A DNA stretch of 64,000 nucleotides. Origin: Xylanibacter oryzae DSM 17970 (GTDB lineage Bacteria > Bacteroidota > Bacteroidia > Bacteroidales > Bacteroidaceae). Positions 46,275-54,739 of the stretch are shown piece after piece. Made by a program: the position numbers and the translations under genes. The notes beneath the pieces are model-generated. The model was not told the DNA's origin and did not search any database. It worked only from the letters and a program-made list of their open reading frames with translations. The first letter of the stretch is position 1. Each line of letters begins with the position of its first letter. The stretch is taken from contig NZ_KK073873.1 of the NCBI RefSeq assembly GCF_000585355.1, positions 62,001-126,000 of the forward strand. Direction: 5' to 3'.

Positions 46275-48365
46275 TTAGTTGTCTTCTTTTGAAGAATTAT
46301 CTTCCTTTTTATCAATCTGCTGTTCAGCAGTTTGCTCTGTTTGTTGTTCACCTACTTCATCTTTTTTCTCTTCGATGTTGTCAGTGTCTTTGTTTTCAAG
46401 TGACTTCTGAGTCTTCTGCTCTTCTAGTTTCTTGATAGTAGCTTTGTTTTCTTCGTCCATAATTTCTTCTGACCGACTAATCCAAGGCCGCTTTCCAAAT
46501 ATTTTTTCAACATCTTCTGCAAAAATAACCTCTCTCTCAATAAGCAATTGAGCCAGTTGATTATGTCCGTCTTTATGTTCAGTAAGGATCTGTTTGGCGC
46601 GTTTGTATTCCTCATTTATCATTTTAAGCACCTCATCATCCATTATTTTAGCAGTTGTCTCAGAATATGGACGCTGGAAATTATACTCATTATTATTATA
46701 ATAGCATATGTTAGGTAATTTATCTCCCATTCCGGCATATGCGATCATTCCATAGGCACTCTTTGTAACTCTTTCCAGATCATTCATTGCTCCTGTCGAG
46801 ATATGTCCTGTAAACAGCTCCTCTGCCGCACGACCTCCAAGTGTTGCGCACATTTCGTCCAACATTTCCTCTTTTGTAGTAATCTGTCTTTCTTCAGGCA
46901 TATACCATGCTGCTCCAAGTGCTCTTCCACGAGGTACGATAGATACCTTAACTAGAGGATTCGCGTGCTCAAGGAACCATGATATTGTAGCATGACCGGC
47001 TTCATGAAGGGCTATAGATTTCTTTTCCGCAGCAGTCATAATCTTTGTTTTCTTCTCGAGACCACCAATTATTCTGTCTACAGCATCGAGAAAGTCTTGC
47101 TTTCCAACAGTTTCCCTATCATGTCTTGCTGCAATAAGAGCAGCCTCATTACATACATTAGCAATGTCTGCTCCTGAGAATCCAGGTGTCTGTCTTGCCA
47201 ACATATCTACATCAACAGTCTCATTTATTTTAACCGGTCTAAGATGGACCATAAATATAGCCTTACGCTCATTCAAATCAGGCAGATCTACATGAATCTG
47301 TCTGTCGAAACGACCGGCACGAAGCAATGCACTGTCTAGCATGTCTGCGCGGTTTGTAGCAGCAAGTATTATTACACCACTATTTGTTCCGAAGCCATCC
47401 ATTTCTGTAAGGAGGGCATTCAGTGTGTTCTCACGCTCGTCATTACCACCCATAGAAGGGTTCTTGCTGCGAGCACGTCCAATAGCGTCGATCTCGTCAA
47501 TAAATATTATACATGGCGCTTTTTCTTTAGCTTGACGAAACAAATCACGTACACGACTGGCACCTACACCAACGAACATCTCTACGAAGTCAGATCCGCT
47601 CATTGAGAAAAATGGTACACTGGCTTCTCCGGCTACAGCTTTTGCAAGTAATGTCTTTCCTGTTCCAGGAGGGCCAATAAGAAGAGCTCCCTTTGGAATC
47701 TTACCTCCCAAAACGGTATATTTATTAGGGTTCTTTAGAAATTCTACAATCTCTTGAACCTCTTGCTTTGCACCAACTTGCCCGGCAACATCCTTAAATG
47801 TAATATTCAGTTCTATGCCCTTTTCATACATTTTTGCCTTGCTTTTACCTACGTTGAAAATGCCCCCTGTACCAGAGCCACCTCCATTACCCATACGTCG
47901 TGCAAGGAATAACCAAATTATAACAATTATCAGAATAGGGGATAGCTGTATAAGAATATTTATGAGCTCATTACTTTTAGCATTGTTATAGCTAAAGTCA
48001 CCATTAAACTTTCCTGCTTTTTGGGCATAATTCATGAAAGGCTCCAATTGGTCTACTGATCCGAATTCTACTGTAACATATGGATGTTTGCCTACAGAGT
48101 TTGAGCCTTGACCGAAAACGTCACGTACATTTTCAGCCTTTACATACATCTTTAATGTACTTTCATCTTTATTGGCAACAACTTTATCAGCCCATCCTTT
48201 CATTACATATACCTTGAAGTTGTGATATGATGCTTCTGTGCTGGCACTATTGTCAGAACTATTGTTTGTGAAAAACAAAAAAGCAAGTACAACAAGTATT
48301 AATAAATATATCCAGCTCATATTGAACCGTGGCATATTCATCTTAGGATTATTTTTTGTTTCCAT
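46275..48365 (-). CDS. ftsH: ATP-dependent zinc metalloprotease FtsH
   Basis: 696 residues. Two membrane helices (about 16-33 and 135-155) enclose a periplasmic domain; then an AAA+ module with Walker A GPPGTGKT, Walker B IIFIDEID and the arginine-finger region [10 protein letters not shown], and an M41 protease domain with the zinc site HEAGH (His454, Glu455, His458). The tail is long, acidic and Gln/Glu-rich (about 640-696). It degrades misfolded and regulatory membrane proteins. Downstream of rsfS by 12 bp. Confidence 0.97.
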   Translation of the reverse strand: METKNNPKMNMPRFNMSWIYLLILVVLAFLFFTNNSSDNSASTEASYHNFKVYVMKGWADKVVANKDESTLKMYVKAENVRDVFGQGSNSVGKHPYVTVEFGSVDQLEPFMNYAQKAGKFNGDFSYNNAKSNELINILIQLSPILIIVIIWLFLARRMGNGGGSGTGGIFNVGKSKAKMYEKGIELNITFKDVAGQVGAKQEVQEIVEFLKNPNKYTVLGGKIPKGALLIGPPGTGKTLLAKAVAGEASVPFFSMSGSDFVEMFVGVGASRVRDLFRQAKEKAPCIIFIDEIDAIGRARSKNPSMGGNDERENTLNALLTEMDGFGTNSGVIILAATNRADMLDSALLRAGRFDRQIHVDLPDLNERKAIFMVHLRPVKINETVDVDMLARQTPGFSGADIANVCNEAALIAARHDRETVGKQDFLDAVDRIIGGLEKKTKIMTAAEKKSIALHEAGHATISWFLEHANPLVKVSIVPRGRALGAAWYMPEERQITTKEEMLDEMCATLGGRAAEELFTGHISTGAMNDLERVTKSAYGMIAYAGMGDKLPNICYYNNNEYNFQRPYSETTAKIMDDEVLKMINEEYKRAKQILTEHKDGHNQLAQLLIEREVIFAEDVEKIFGKRPWISRSEEIMDEENKATIKKLEEQKTQKSLENKDTDNIEEKKDEVGEQQTEQTAEQQIDKKEDNSSKEDN

Positions 48366-48377
48366 ATTATTACTGTA

Positions 48378-48737
48378 TTAGTCTAAATTAGGAATCTTTG
48401 TAAGTTTCGCATCAGCCCATAGGTGTTCAAGATCATAGAATTCTCTTGTATCAGGCAAAAATACGTGAACTAGTACATCACTATAGTCCATAGCTACCCA
48501 TTGTGAACTTCCAAGTCCTACAACATGTGTTGGTTTCTCACCTGAATTTATGCGTACATAATCACCAACAGATTCTGTTATAGCTTCAACCTGTGAGCTT
48601 GAATTGCCCTGACAGATAACTAGATAACGGCATATAGTATCCTCAATTTGAGTTAGATCAGCAATAACAATATTGCAACCTTTCTTTTCCTGTATACCTT
48701 TTGTTATGGTTTTAACTAAATTTTTTGTATCGTCCAT
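48378..48737 (-). CDS. rsfS: Ribosomal silencing factor RsfS
   Basis: 119 residues, typical length. Family stretches: DLTQIEDTICRYLVICQGNSSSQVEAITESV and SQWVAMDYSDVLVHVFLPDTREFYDLEHLWADA. It blocks joining of ribosomal subunits by binding L14 under starvation. First gene of an rsfS-ftsH-cdsA operon. Confidence 0.95.
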   Translation of the reverse strand: MDDTKNLVKTITKGIQEKKGCNIVIADLTQIEDTICRYLVICQGNSSSQVEAITESVGDYVRINSGEKPTHVVGLGSSQWVAMDYSDVLVHVFLPDTREFYDLEHLWADAKLTKIPNLD

Positions 48738-48759
48738 TCATTTAAATTATATATTGCTA

Positions 48760-48767
48760 CAAAGGTA
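48760..48767 (-). promoter_or_regulatory. -7 box of rsfS-ftsH-cdsA
   Basis: TACCTTTG on the minus strand, 22 bp before the rsfS ATG. Confidence 0.6.
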
Positions 48768-48862
48768 CATTGAATAATCGGAAAAACACTAAAATGGTGA
48801 GTTATTTTGATTTTTTTTAGAAAAAAAGTGTGATTAACGTTTGCCATTTCGGAAAAAAGCAT

Positions 48863-48870
48863 TACCTTTG
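48863..48870 (+). promoter_or_regulatory. -7 box of the tRNA-Gln gene
   Basis: TACCTTTG, 38 bp before the tRNA. A TTTG at 48840-48843 lies about 19 bp upstream and fits the -33 element, so both elements are visible. Confidence 0.7.
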
Positions 48871-48908
48871 CATCGCAATTCTAAAAATGAGGCATTGCAA
48901 ATGCATTT

Positions 48909-48979
48909 TGGGATATGGTGTAATGGTAACACAGCAGATTCTGGTCCTGTCGTTCCTGGTTCGAGTCCGGGTATCCCAA
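48909..48979 (+). tRNA. tRNA-Gln (anticodon CTG)
   Basis: The cloverleaf can be drawn by hand: acceptor TGGGATA (48909-48915) with TATCCCA (48972-48978), D arm GTGT/ACAC, anticodon loop TTCTGGT with CTG at positions 34-36, and T arm CCTGG-TTCGAGT-CCGGG. U1-A72 is the Gln-type end. The top of the anticodon stem has an A-C mismatch (31-39), so covariance scoring would be useful. CCA is not encoded. Followed by a strong terminator. Confidence 0.93.
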
Positions 48980-48980
48980 C

Positions 48981-49020
48981 AAAAAAGAGCTAAATTGTTT
49001 ATTAACAATCTAGCTTTTTT
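48981..49020 (+). terminator. Terminator of tRNA-Gln
   Basis: Long arms 48981-48999 and 49004-49020 (AGCTAAATTGTT with one mismatch) ending in a T run; directly after the tRNA. Confidence 0.9.
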
Positions 49021-49412
49021 TATTTCCCAACATGCTCAGCATTTGCGAGCTAGAACTTCTTTATAAAATTGTACATGTAGAGTCTATACAATTTGTTCAG
49101 TTCTTAAAATAAAGACTTTTGAGGAAAATGTGACTAATTTTAATATATTTTTACTATCTTTGCCACACAATGCTATTTATATTTATAATTAGTTTGTTCT
49201 TTATAAATAAGGTATGAATAATTTTGGATCTTATAGCATGGATTAAAACAGATAATAAACATATACTTTTGTGTATTAAAAACCTATAAAGAAATGAGTG
49301 ATGTGATATACATGAAAACAAAAAATGAAATTATTTTTCAAAAAAGTGTTTTCTTCTATAGGGGTTTTTATTAATATCTAAGTCATATAGATAGAAATAT
49401 ATTAAATTAAAG
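49021..49412 (+). other. Gene-free region ahead of the peptide operon: promoter and long 5' leader
   Basis: About 390 bp between the tRNA terminator and the first gene of the peptide cluster. It holds a -7 box at 49155-49162 and a second possible one at 49264-49271 (TACTTTTG). A pair of matching arms (about 49277-49293 and 49349-49371, AAAACC-TATA-GAA) ends in a T-rich stretch and could be an attenuator. A 26-codon frame with ATG at 49294 and TAA at 49372-49374 lies across this structure; I cannot tell whether it is translated. Confidence 0.45.
49155..49162 (+). promoter_or_regulatory. -7 box ahead of the bacteriocin-like operon
   Basis: TATCTTTG, exact TAnnTTTG match, about 250 bp before the first ATG, implying a long leader. 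Confidence 0.55.
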
Positions 49413-49916
49413 ATGAAATACATTTTTAAGCTATTCTGCCTTTCTATGGCAACCACAGTTCTTGTGGCATGTAACAAGGATGAAGATCATTACTATATTA
49501 AACAAATTAGTAAAATGTCTGTCTATATTAGTTTGCAGGACTCAAGAGGAAATCTTGTAAATGACAGCGCGACTATATCAAAACTTGTTGGTTTTAAGAA
49601 CAAAATAAACGATATGAGAGGAGCAACACAAGAGCGTCCATTCGACTATGAGGATATATTGCATATCAATGGTACATGGTATTATACTATTGTGCCTTCA
49701 GAAAGATATAATGTTCAATTTCCAAGTAGTGCTATGTACATAGCAACTGATACTCTTACCTTTGGTAAAACAAAATATGAACTTCAACAGATGGTGGATT
49801 TCAATGTTTCAACTCCGGATAGTGATAAAGTCGTTTGGCTTAAAATAGACAAGCAAAAAGTCAACAGTATGTTCCCTGATGAGTTTGGATTTTATTTTAG
49901 ATTGACTTACAAATGA
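49413..49916 (+). CDS. Small lipoprotein of unknown function, first gene of the peptide cluster
   Basis: 167 residues with a lipoprotein signal peptide (MKYIFKLFCLSMATTVLVAC, Cys about 20, then NKDED; the acidic residues after the Cys are Bacteroidetes lipoprotein-export-like). The rest is a predicted beta-rich domain with no family I recognise. Its stop overlaps the next ATG (ATGA). Position at the head of a bacteriocin-like operon suggests an immunity, surface or accessory role; this is inference. Confidence 0.8.
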   Translation: MKYIFKLFCLSMATTVLVACNKDEDHYYIKQISKMSVYISLQDSRGNLVNDSATISKLVGFKNKINDMRGATQERPFDYEDILHINGTWYYTIVPSERYNVQFPSSAMYIATDTLTFGKTKYELQQMVDFNVSTPDSDKVVWLKIDKQKVNSMFPDEFGFYFRLTYK

Positions 49917-50530
49917 AGAAGATTTTCATATTGATTGGCTTTGAACTTGTTATTGCATCCAATTGTATAGCTCAAAATGAAATGCATATAGGCTTGAGAA
50001 AAATTGAAAAAGAGGTCGTGGATAATAAAAAGTTAGACTTGAAATATGAAGAATGGCTTCAAAATAAGCAGATTAAAGATCCTGTTTATATGAATGGCGA
50101 AGACTATCTTTGGAATCAATGTTTTAACAATTGGCAATTTCATCAAACTGATTTTTCTCTAAAAATGCGTGACTCCACAAATCTCGTAAATTGTGATCCT
50201 TATAAAAATATAGGCCATTATATAAGTAGAAATCTAATTTTAACAGGCAATTACCGGAAACTATTGATGAACAAAAATGCATTCATATTTGATGCTAAAT
50301 TGAATTTTAAGGTAAGTGATTGGTTTTCATTAGGTATTGGTGGGTCGTATTCTTCTAAAAAAAGAAGTCTATTGGCGTATGATTATGATAATAGCAATTA
50401 TTATGCTTATCTTAGGTTTAAAATCAATAATTTTTGGTATATAGAGCCCCAATTCAAAAGATACTTAAACGTTGCTACATCTAAGTGGCAAAATTCATTT
50501 GGATTATCTTCTATATGGTATTTAAAATAG
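49913..50530 (+). CDS. Outer-membrane beta-barrel-like protein of unknown function
   Basis: 205 residues. Signal peptide 1-20 (ending NCIAQ). The last hundred residues show alternating amphipathic strands (FIFDAKLNFKVSDWFSLGIGGSYSSK, NYYAYLRFKINNFWYIEPQFK) and a terminal aromatic stretch SIWYLK, as in small outer-membrane barrels. It is coupled to the lipoprotein gene by an ATGA overlap and followed by the membrane-protein gene 8 bp later. It might form part of a peptide-export route to the surface; no family is recognised. Confidence 0.75.
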   Translation: MKKIFILIGFELVIASNCIAQNEMHIGLRKIEKEVVDNKKLDLKYEEWLQNKQIKDPVYMNGEDYLWNQCFNNWQFHQTDFSLKMRDSTNLVNCDPYKNIGHYISRNLILTGNYRKLLMNKNAFIFDAKLNFKVSDWFSLGIGGSYSSKKRSLLAYDYDNSNYYAYLRFKINNFWYIEPQFKRYLNVATSKWQNSFGLSSIWYLK

Positions 50531-50538
50531 TTAATTTT

Positions 50539-51228
50539 ATGAGTATGAACATTTGGAATACTAAGATATATAAAATATTTGAGAGACTTTTCAGATTAGA
50601 TTTGATTCCTCTATTCTGTATAAATGTTATAATTTATATAGTTGCATTGTACGTTGAATTAAATTACTTATATTCTAATTCTTATTATTATAAAATTTTA
50701 GTTGGAAAATTAAGTTCCCCCCAAAAAATATTACAGGAAATTGCTGCTCAAAAAGGAATGGACATATATAATTATCTTTGGATTCCAGTCCACGTTTTAT
50801 TGACCTGTTTGCTTATAGGAATATGCATTTTCTTAGGCTTCAACATAATAAACTTAAGATTACAACTTAAGGATAGTTTTAGGTTGGTAATGGCCTGCTC
50901 CTTTGTCTTTCCGGTCAATTATTTGGTTTCAGTCATATTAAAAATTGTTAATATCGTTTCTTACAATGAGTACAATATTGATGATGAGTATGCATATCAG
51001 TCTGTCGTGTCTATATTTAACGCATCTAATATTCCTATTTGGGAATATTCAATATTACGGCAAATAAATATTACGGAAATTATATTTATATTGTTTCTAT
51101 CAGTGGCTTTAAGCCAAAGAATGCAAATCAAATTTTCAAAATCTGTTATTGATACAACCATTATTTATACTATTGGTTTAACTATATACGGAATAGTGTC
51201 TGTCTTTGCAGGCTATATATTAACTTAA
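50539..51228 (+). CDS. Polytopic membrane protein of unknown function (candidate immunity or export factor)
   Basis: 229 residues from the ATG at 50539; a GTG at 50485 would extend it into the preceding gene and is rejected. About five or six hydrophobic helices, including LIPLFCINVIIYIVALYVEL, VLLTCLLIGICIFLGFNII and the C-terminal TTIIYTIGLTIYGIVSVFAGYIL. No enzyme motif. It sits 9 bp before the peptide precursor, where immunity proteins or accessory membrane proteins of bacteriocins are commonly found. No homologue can be named. Confidence 0.7.
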   Translation: MSMNIWNTKIYKIFERLFRLDLIPLFCINVIIYIVALYVELNYLYSNSYYYKILVGKLSSPQKILQEIAAQKGMDIYNYLWIPVHVLLTCLLIGICIFLGFNIINLRLQLKDSFRLVMACSFVFPVNYLVSVILKIVNIVSYNEYNIDDEYAYQSVVSIFNASNIPIWEYSILRQINITEIIFILFLSVALSQRMQIKFSKSVIDTTIIYTIGLTIYGIVSVFAGYILT

Positions 51229-51237
51229 TTTGTTTTT

Positions 51238-51420
51238 ATGAAAAAAATTTCAGATGAAAAACTTTCAAAATTTTCTGGTGGAAAGTTTTGGGGTAAAAAG
51301 ACCCAATGTGAAAAACGGTCTGAAAATCAATGTTGGTGTAGAACTGTATATTATCAGTTCTGGACAAAATCGTATTCTCCTTGGCAACCTGCAGAAGCTT
51401 GGTATTGCAAGGACTTGTAA
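51238..51420 (+). CDS. Double-glycine bacteriocin precursor, bacteroidetocin/class IIa-like
   Basis: 60 codons. Leader MKKISDEKLSKFSGG (15 residues) ends in Gly-Gly, the cut site for C39 peptidases. The 45-residue core starts with KFWGKKTQC, which resembles the class IIa pediocin box (KYYGNGVxC). It has four Cys (core 9, 17, 19, 42), five Trp, four Tyr and a net charge near +4, all fitting an excreted antimicrobial peptide. A published family, the bacteroidetocins, links Bacteroidetes peptides to class IIa bacteriocins; I recall this but cannot align the sequences here. The neighbouring thioredoxin-like protein and C39 exporter match the expected disulfide formation and secretion. Confidence 0.75.
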   Translation: MKKISDEKLSKFSGGKFWGKKTQCEKRSENQCWCRTVYYQFWTKSYSPWQPAEAWYCKDL

Positions 51421-51428
51421 TTAAGAGA

Positions 51429-51458
51429 GAGAGATGGACAATCATACGTCTATCTCTC
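51429..51458 (+). terminator. Hairpin between the precursor and the export genes, possible partial terminator
   Basis: 10-bp arms 51429-51438 and 51449-51458 (GAGAGATGGA with one G:U), 8 bp after the precursor stop, with only a short T run. It could lower transcription of the downstream genes relative to the precursor. Confidence 0.5.
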
Positions 51459-51483
51459 TTTAACGTATTAAATTTTAAAATAT

Positions 51484-51981
51484 ATGAGGAAAGTTTACGT
51501 GGGGATATTTCTTTCTATTTTGACTTTTACTATTTCTCTTGTGATCTATGTTTTAGTTCACAGGCAACATGATCTTTATTCATCAGTTAATGAAAAATGT
51601 TTGAATTCAAAAATAAAAGATATTAATGCCAGAGAATTAAAGAAATATATTAAATATAGTAAGAAAACGCTACTGTTTTTTGGAAACTCAGATTGTGATT
51701 ATTGCCAGAATGAAATTTCATATATAGAAAATCACGCATACAAATTTGAAAATCGATATAATTTGATATTTGTTTCATTTGAAACTACAGATGTATTAAA
51801 AGAGTTCGCAAGTAAAAATAAACTAAATGATTTTTTTATTGTATCTGATGAAAAATGTGAGTTAATGGATAAATACAAAGTTAAAGGATTTCCGACTCTC
51901 TTTTTGTTTTCTACAAAGGGGAAAATTATTATGTCACATAATGGTGCTGCTATAAATACATTGAAAATGTTTATTCGTTGA
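51484..51981 (+). CDS. Membrane-anchored thioredoxin-like protein (CDYC active site)
   Basis: 165 residues. N-terminal membrane anchor (about 5-26) followed by a thioredoxin-fold domain with LLFFGNSDCDYCQNEISYI, active site CDYC, and the cis-Pro region KGFPTLFLF. It would act outside the inner membrane to make or reshape disulfides. Placed between the Cys-rich precursor and the exporter, it probably handles the four Cys of the peptide. The start is the ATG at 51484; it ends 8 bp before the exporter. Confidence 0.88.
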   Translation: MRKVYVGIFLSILTFTISLVIYVLVHRQHDLYSSVNEKCLNSKIKDINARELKKYIKYSKKTLLFFGNSDCDYCQNEISYIENHAYKFENRYNLIFVSFETTDVLKEFASKNKLNDFFIVSDEKCELMDKYKVKGFPTLFLFSTKGKIIMSHNGAAINTLKMFIR

Positions 51982-51989
51982 CTGGTGTT

Positions 51990-54170
51990 ATGAAAAATAA
52001 TTCTAATTTTAAAAAATTATATGCTCCGCAAGAAACAGAAAATTCTTGTGGAATAGCTTGCCTGTGTTCTATTGCAAAGTTTTATAATATCGATTTTGAA
52101 TCGACTGATTTGATAAATTTGAGAGGTGGCAATTTCCATGGGAATGATCTATCAGAATTGAAAAAAATAGCTAAATATATTGGTCTAAATGCTGAGGGAT
52201 ATATTGGTAGTATAGAAGATATTGAAAAAAATAATAATCCAGCGGTTTTACATGTCGTTAATTCGGATGGGTATACCCATTTCATAGTACTATATGGATT
52301 TAAGCATAATCGTTTCTTGGTTATAGACCCTGCTTTAGGTCCAATGTGCTATACCAAAGAAAAGTTAAATAGTATTTGGAAATCTAAGGCTTTACTTTTA
52401 TTTGAATCAAATAAGAAGAGTAGCTCGAAAAATGCAAAGCATAGAGAAAATTATATAAAAAAGTATTTGATCCCATTAGTTAATTCTGATTCTAGATTAT
52501 TGATGATAACATTTATTTTAAGTATCTTTACCTCTTTACTTGGAGTCGTGTCAGCAGTATTTCTTCAGACTCTTGTAGATATAATCTTACCACAAAAAAA
52601 TATTAAGATTTTATTGTCTTATTTGATTTGTTATATGGCTATTATTATTATATCACAAATCGCGTCTTATATAAATACTAACTTTATAATCACTCAAAAT
52701 CTATTTTTTAATATTAGAATAATAAAGAGTTTGTTACATAAAATATTCCAGTTGCCGATTTCCTTTTTCATAGCTGTAAAAACGGGTGACATCATCTCAA
52801 GACTAGGTTATGCGGAAAGAATTCAAAGTTCTATAATACAGTTAGTAAATACTATAGTGATTGAACTCTTAATGATGTCTTTTTCCATGTTTGTCCTCTT
52901 CTGGTATGATTGGAGCATAGCTTTTGTTACGCTCCTCAGTATACCATTATTAGTATTTTTGACGTATAGATATTGTGCAAAAATAGCTGAACAAAATGGA
53001 ACGTTAATGAGAGAATATGCTACACTGGATACATATTCTATAGATATATTTTCTGGTATTATGAACATTCGTTCTTTTCAAAAGGAAACAATATTTTTTA
53101 AAAGGTTGCTTTGCCTTTATAAGAATGTTCAGATAACAAGTAAAATACTTAAACATACCAATGCCAACTATGAATTGTTTGTAGGACTTATTAGTAATTT
53201 CTTTTCATTTATTGCAATATTGCTTGGCGCTTATTATGTAATAATAGGCCGAATTCATTTGGGAGCACTGTTTGCAATAGTTACTATCGTTACAATGATA
53301 ATACAGTCTTCAATAAAGATAGTTGCCTATGCTGTTGATGTTCAAGAGGCAAAAATTGCATTTAAAAGAATTGTCTTTATTTTAGATTGTAGAACAGAAA
53401 AAGAACTTTTAATAAAAAATAAAGATTATACAGATGTAAATAATGTTGGGGAAAATAAAATCGAAATAAGAAATCTTTCCTATAATTATTTTAATCAACC
53501 AATACTGTTGAAAAATATTAATTTGACAGCAGATACTGGTCAGATTGTCTCAATTTTTGGTGCTATCGGTACAGGGAAGACCACAATTATAAATTTAATA
53601 CAAAGATTTTATACAGGATATTCAGGCGAAATCTTATATAATTCTCATAACATTGAAAATTATCCTATATCTCAGTGGCGATCAATAATAGGATACGTTC
53701 CTCAACAAACCAAAATTTTTATGGGTTCTGTAAATGATAATATTACATTATTTGATAATAATAATTTTGATGGGGTTCGTAAACTTTTTAAGAAACTGAA
53801 AGTTGATAAATTTATAGATATTGATTCAGCATTAGGTTCTATGTTAGATGAGAATGGTGACAATTTATCTGGTGGGCAAAAACAAGTAATAGGAATTGCA
53901 AGGGCTTTATATAAACAGCCTAAAATACTTTTATTGGATGAACCTACAGCTTCTTTAGATAAAGAAAGTGAAATGATAATTATGAATATATTAAAAGAAA
54001 TAAGGAAGGATTTAATTATTATAATGATAACACACAAGCCAGAAATCGCAAAACTTTCAGATATTATTTATGTAATTGAAAATAATTCATTTTCTTGTTG
54101 CGGAAATCATTGTGATTTAATAAAGGAATCTAACACGTACAGTAGGGCATATAGGATGATGATATCATAG
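51990..54170 (+). CDS. Peptidase-containing ABC exporter (C39, PCAT)
   Basis: 726 residues from the ATG at 51990; a TTG at 51978 overlaps the previous stop and is rejected. N-terminal C39 peptidase (about 1-140): catalytic Cys20 in QETENSCGIACLCSI, His in YTHFIVLYGF and Asp in VIDPALGP. Then six membrane helices (about 155-440) and an ABC domain (about 480-720) with GAIGTGKTT, LSGGQKQVIGIARAL, ILLLDEPTASLD and MITHKP. It cuts the leader after Gly-Gly and exports the peptide. It fits the precursor at 51238 directly. Confidence 0.95.
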   Translation: MKNNSNFKKLYAPQETENSCGIACLCSIAKFYNIDFESTDLINLRGGNFHGNDLSELKKIAKYIGLNAEGYIGSIEDIEKNNNPAVLHVVNSDGYTHFIVLYGFKHNRFLVIDPALGPMCYTKEKLNSIWKSKALLLFESNKKSSSKNAKHRENYIKKYLIPLVNSDSRLLMITFILSIFTSLLGVVSAVFLQTLVDIILPQKNIKILLSYLICYMAIIIISQIASYINTNFIITQNLFFNIRIIKSLLHKIFQLPISFFIAVKTGDIISRLGYAERIQSSIIQLVNTIVIELLMMSFSMFVLFWYDWSIAFVTLLSIPLLVFLTYRYCAKIAEQNGTLMREYATLDTYSIDIFSGIMNIRSFQKETIFFKRLLCLYKNVQITSKILKHTNANYELFVGLISNFFSFIAILLGAYYVIIGRIHLGALFAIVTIVTMIIQSSIKIVAYAVDVQEAKIAFKRIVFILDCRTEKELLIKNKDYTDVNNVGENKIEIRNLSYNYFNQPILLKNINLTADTGQIVSIFGAIGTGKTTIINLIQRFYTGYSGEILYNSHNIENYPISQWRSIIGYVPQQTKIFMGSVNDNITLFDNNNFDGVRKLFKKLKVDKFIDIDSALGSMLDENGDNLSGGQKQVIGIARALYKQPKILLLDEPTASLDKESEMIIMNILKEIRKDLIIIMITHKPEIAKLSDIIYVIENNSFSCCGNHCDLIKESNTYSRAYRMMIS

Positions 54171-54213
54171 CCTGTTTATATAGATATAAAGTTTTATTAA
54201 TCCTAAGTAAAAT

Positions 54214-54723
54214 ATGTATAATTTCAATGACTTATTTAATTCGTACTATCGTTCTTTGTGTATATATGCAATTCATCTCATTAATGATGATGATTCTGTT
54301 GAAGATATTGTTATGGAGTGTTATATAAAATTGTGGAATAGATTAAATAATGGGGAACATATTGATGATGTTAAAAACTATCTTTTCATTGCGGTCAGAA
54401 ATGCTTGCTATGATTTAAATAGAAAGAATTGTTCGTCTAATGACTTTATCCAGATAGAGCAAGTTAAGGATGTGATTCAGCTAAATTGTGACGATGACAG
54501 GTCATATAGAGAGGCCCGTCTTTGGAAGGCTATTGACTCATTACCCAAAAAATGTAGAGAGATTTTCTTAATGAGTAAGCGCGATGAACTTACTTATGTA
54601 GAAATAGCAAATGAATTAAATCTATCTGTTAAAACAGTGGAGGCTCAAATAGGTAAGGCATATAAAATTCTGAGAGGTAAGGCAATGGAAATCTATTTTT
54701 TAAGTTTATCCTTGTTTTTGTAA
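54214..54723 (+). CDS. ECF-type RNA polymerase sigma factor
   Basis: 169 residues. Region 2 (about 5-70; LINDDDSVEDIVMECYIKLWNRL) and region 4 (about 105-160; LPKKCREIFLMSKRDELTYVEIANELNLSVKTVEAQIGKAYKIL) are clear. It follows the exporter by 43 bp and precedes a FecR gene, the standard transmembrane-signalling order sigma-antisigma-receptor. It probably drives the TonB receptor operon, perhaps in response to the receptor's ligand. Confidence 0.93.
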   Translation: MYNFNDLFNSYYRSLCIYAIHLINDDDSVEDIVMECYIKLWNRLNNGEHIDDVKNYLFIAVRNACYDLNRKNCSSNDFIQIEQVKDVIQLNCDDDRSYREARLWKAIDSLPKKCREIFLMSKRDELTYVEIANELNLSVKTVEAQIGKAYKILRGKAMEIYFLSLSLFL

Positions 54724-54739
54724 GGGTATTTCATCTAAT

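Noticed and set aside
48830-49066. 78-codon frame over the tRNA-Gln
   Set aside because: Crosses the tRNA and its terminator; chance frame.
50485-50538. GTG start for the membrane protein
   Set aside because: Would overlap the 3' end of the outer-membrane-type gene; the ATG at 50539 follows that stop directly.
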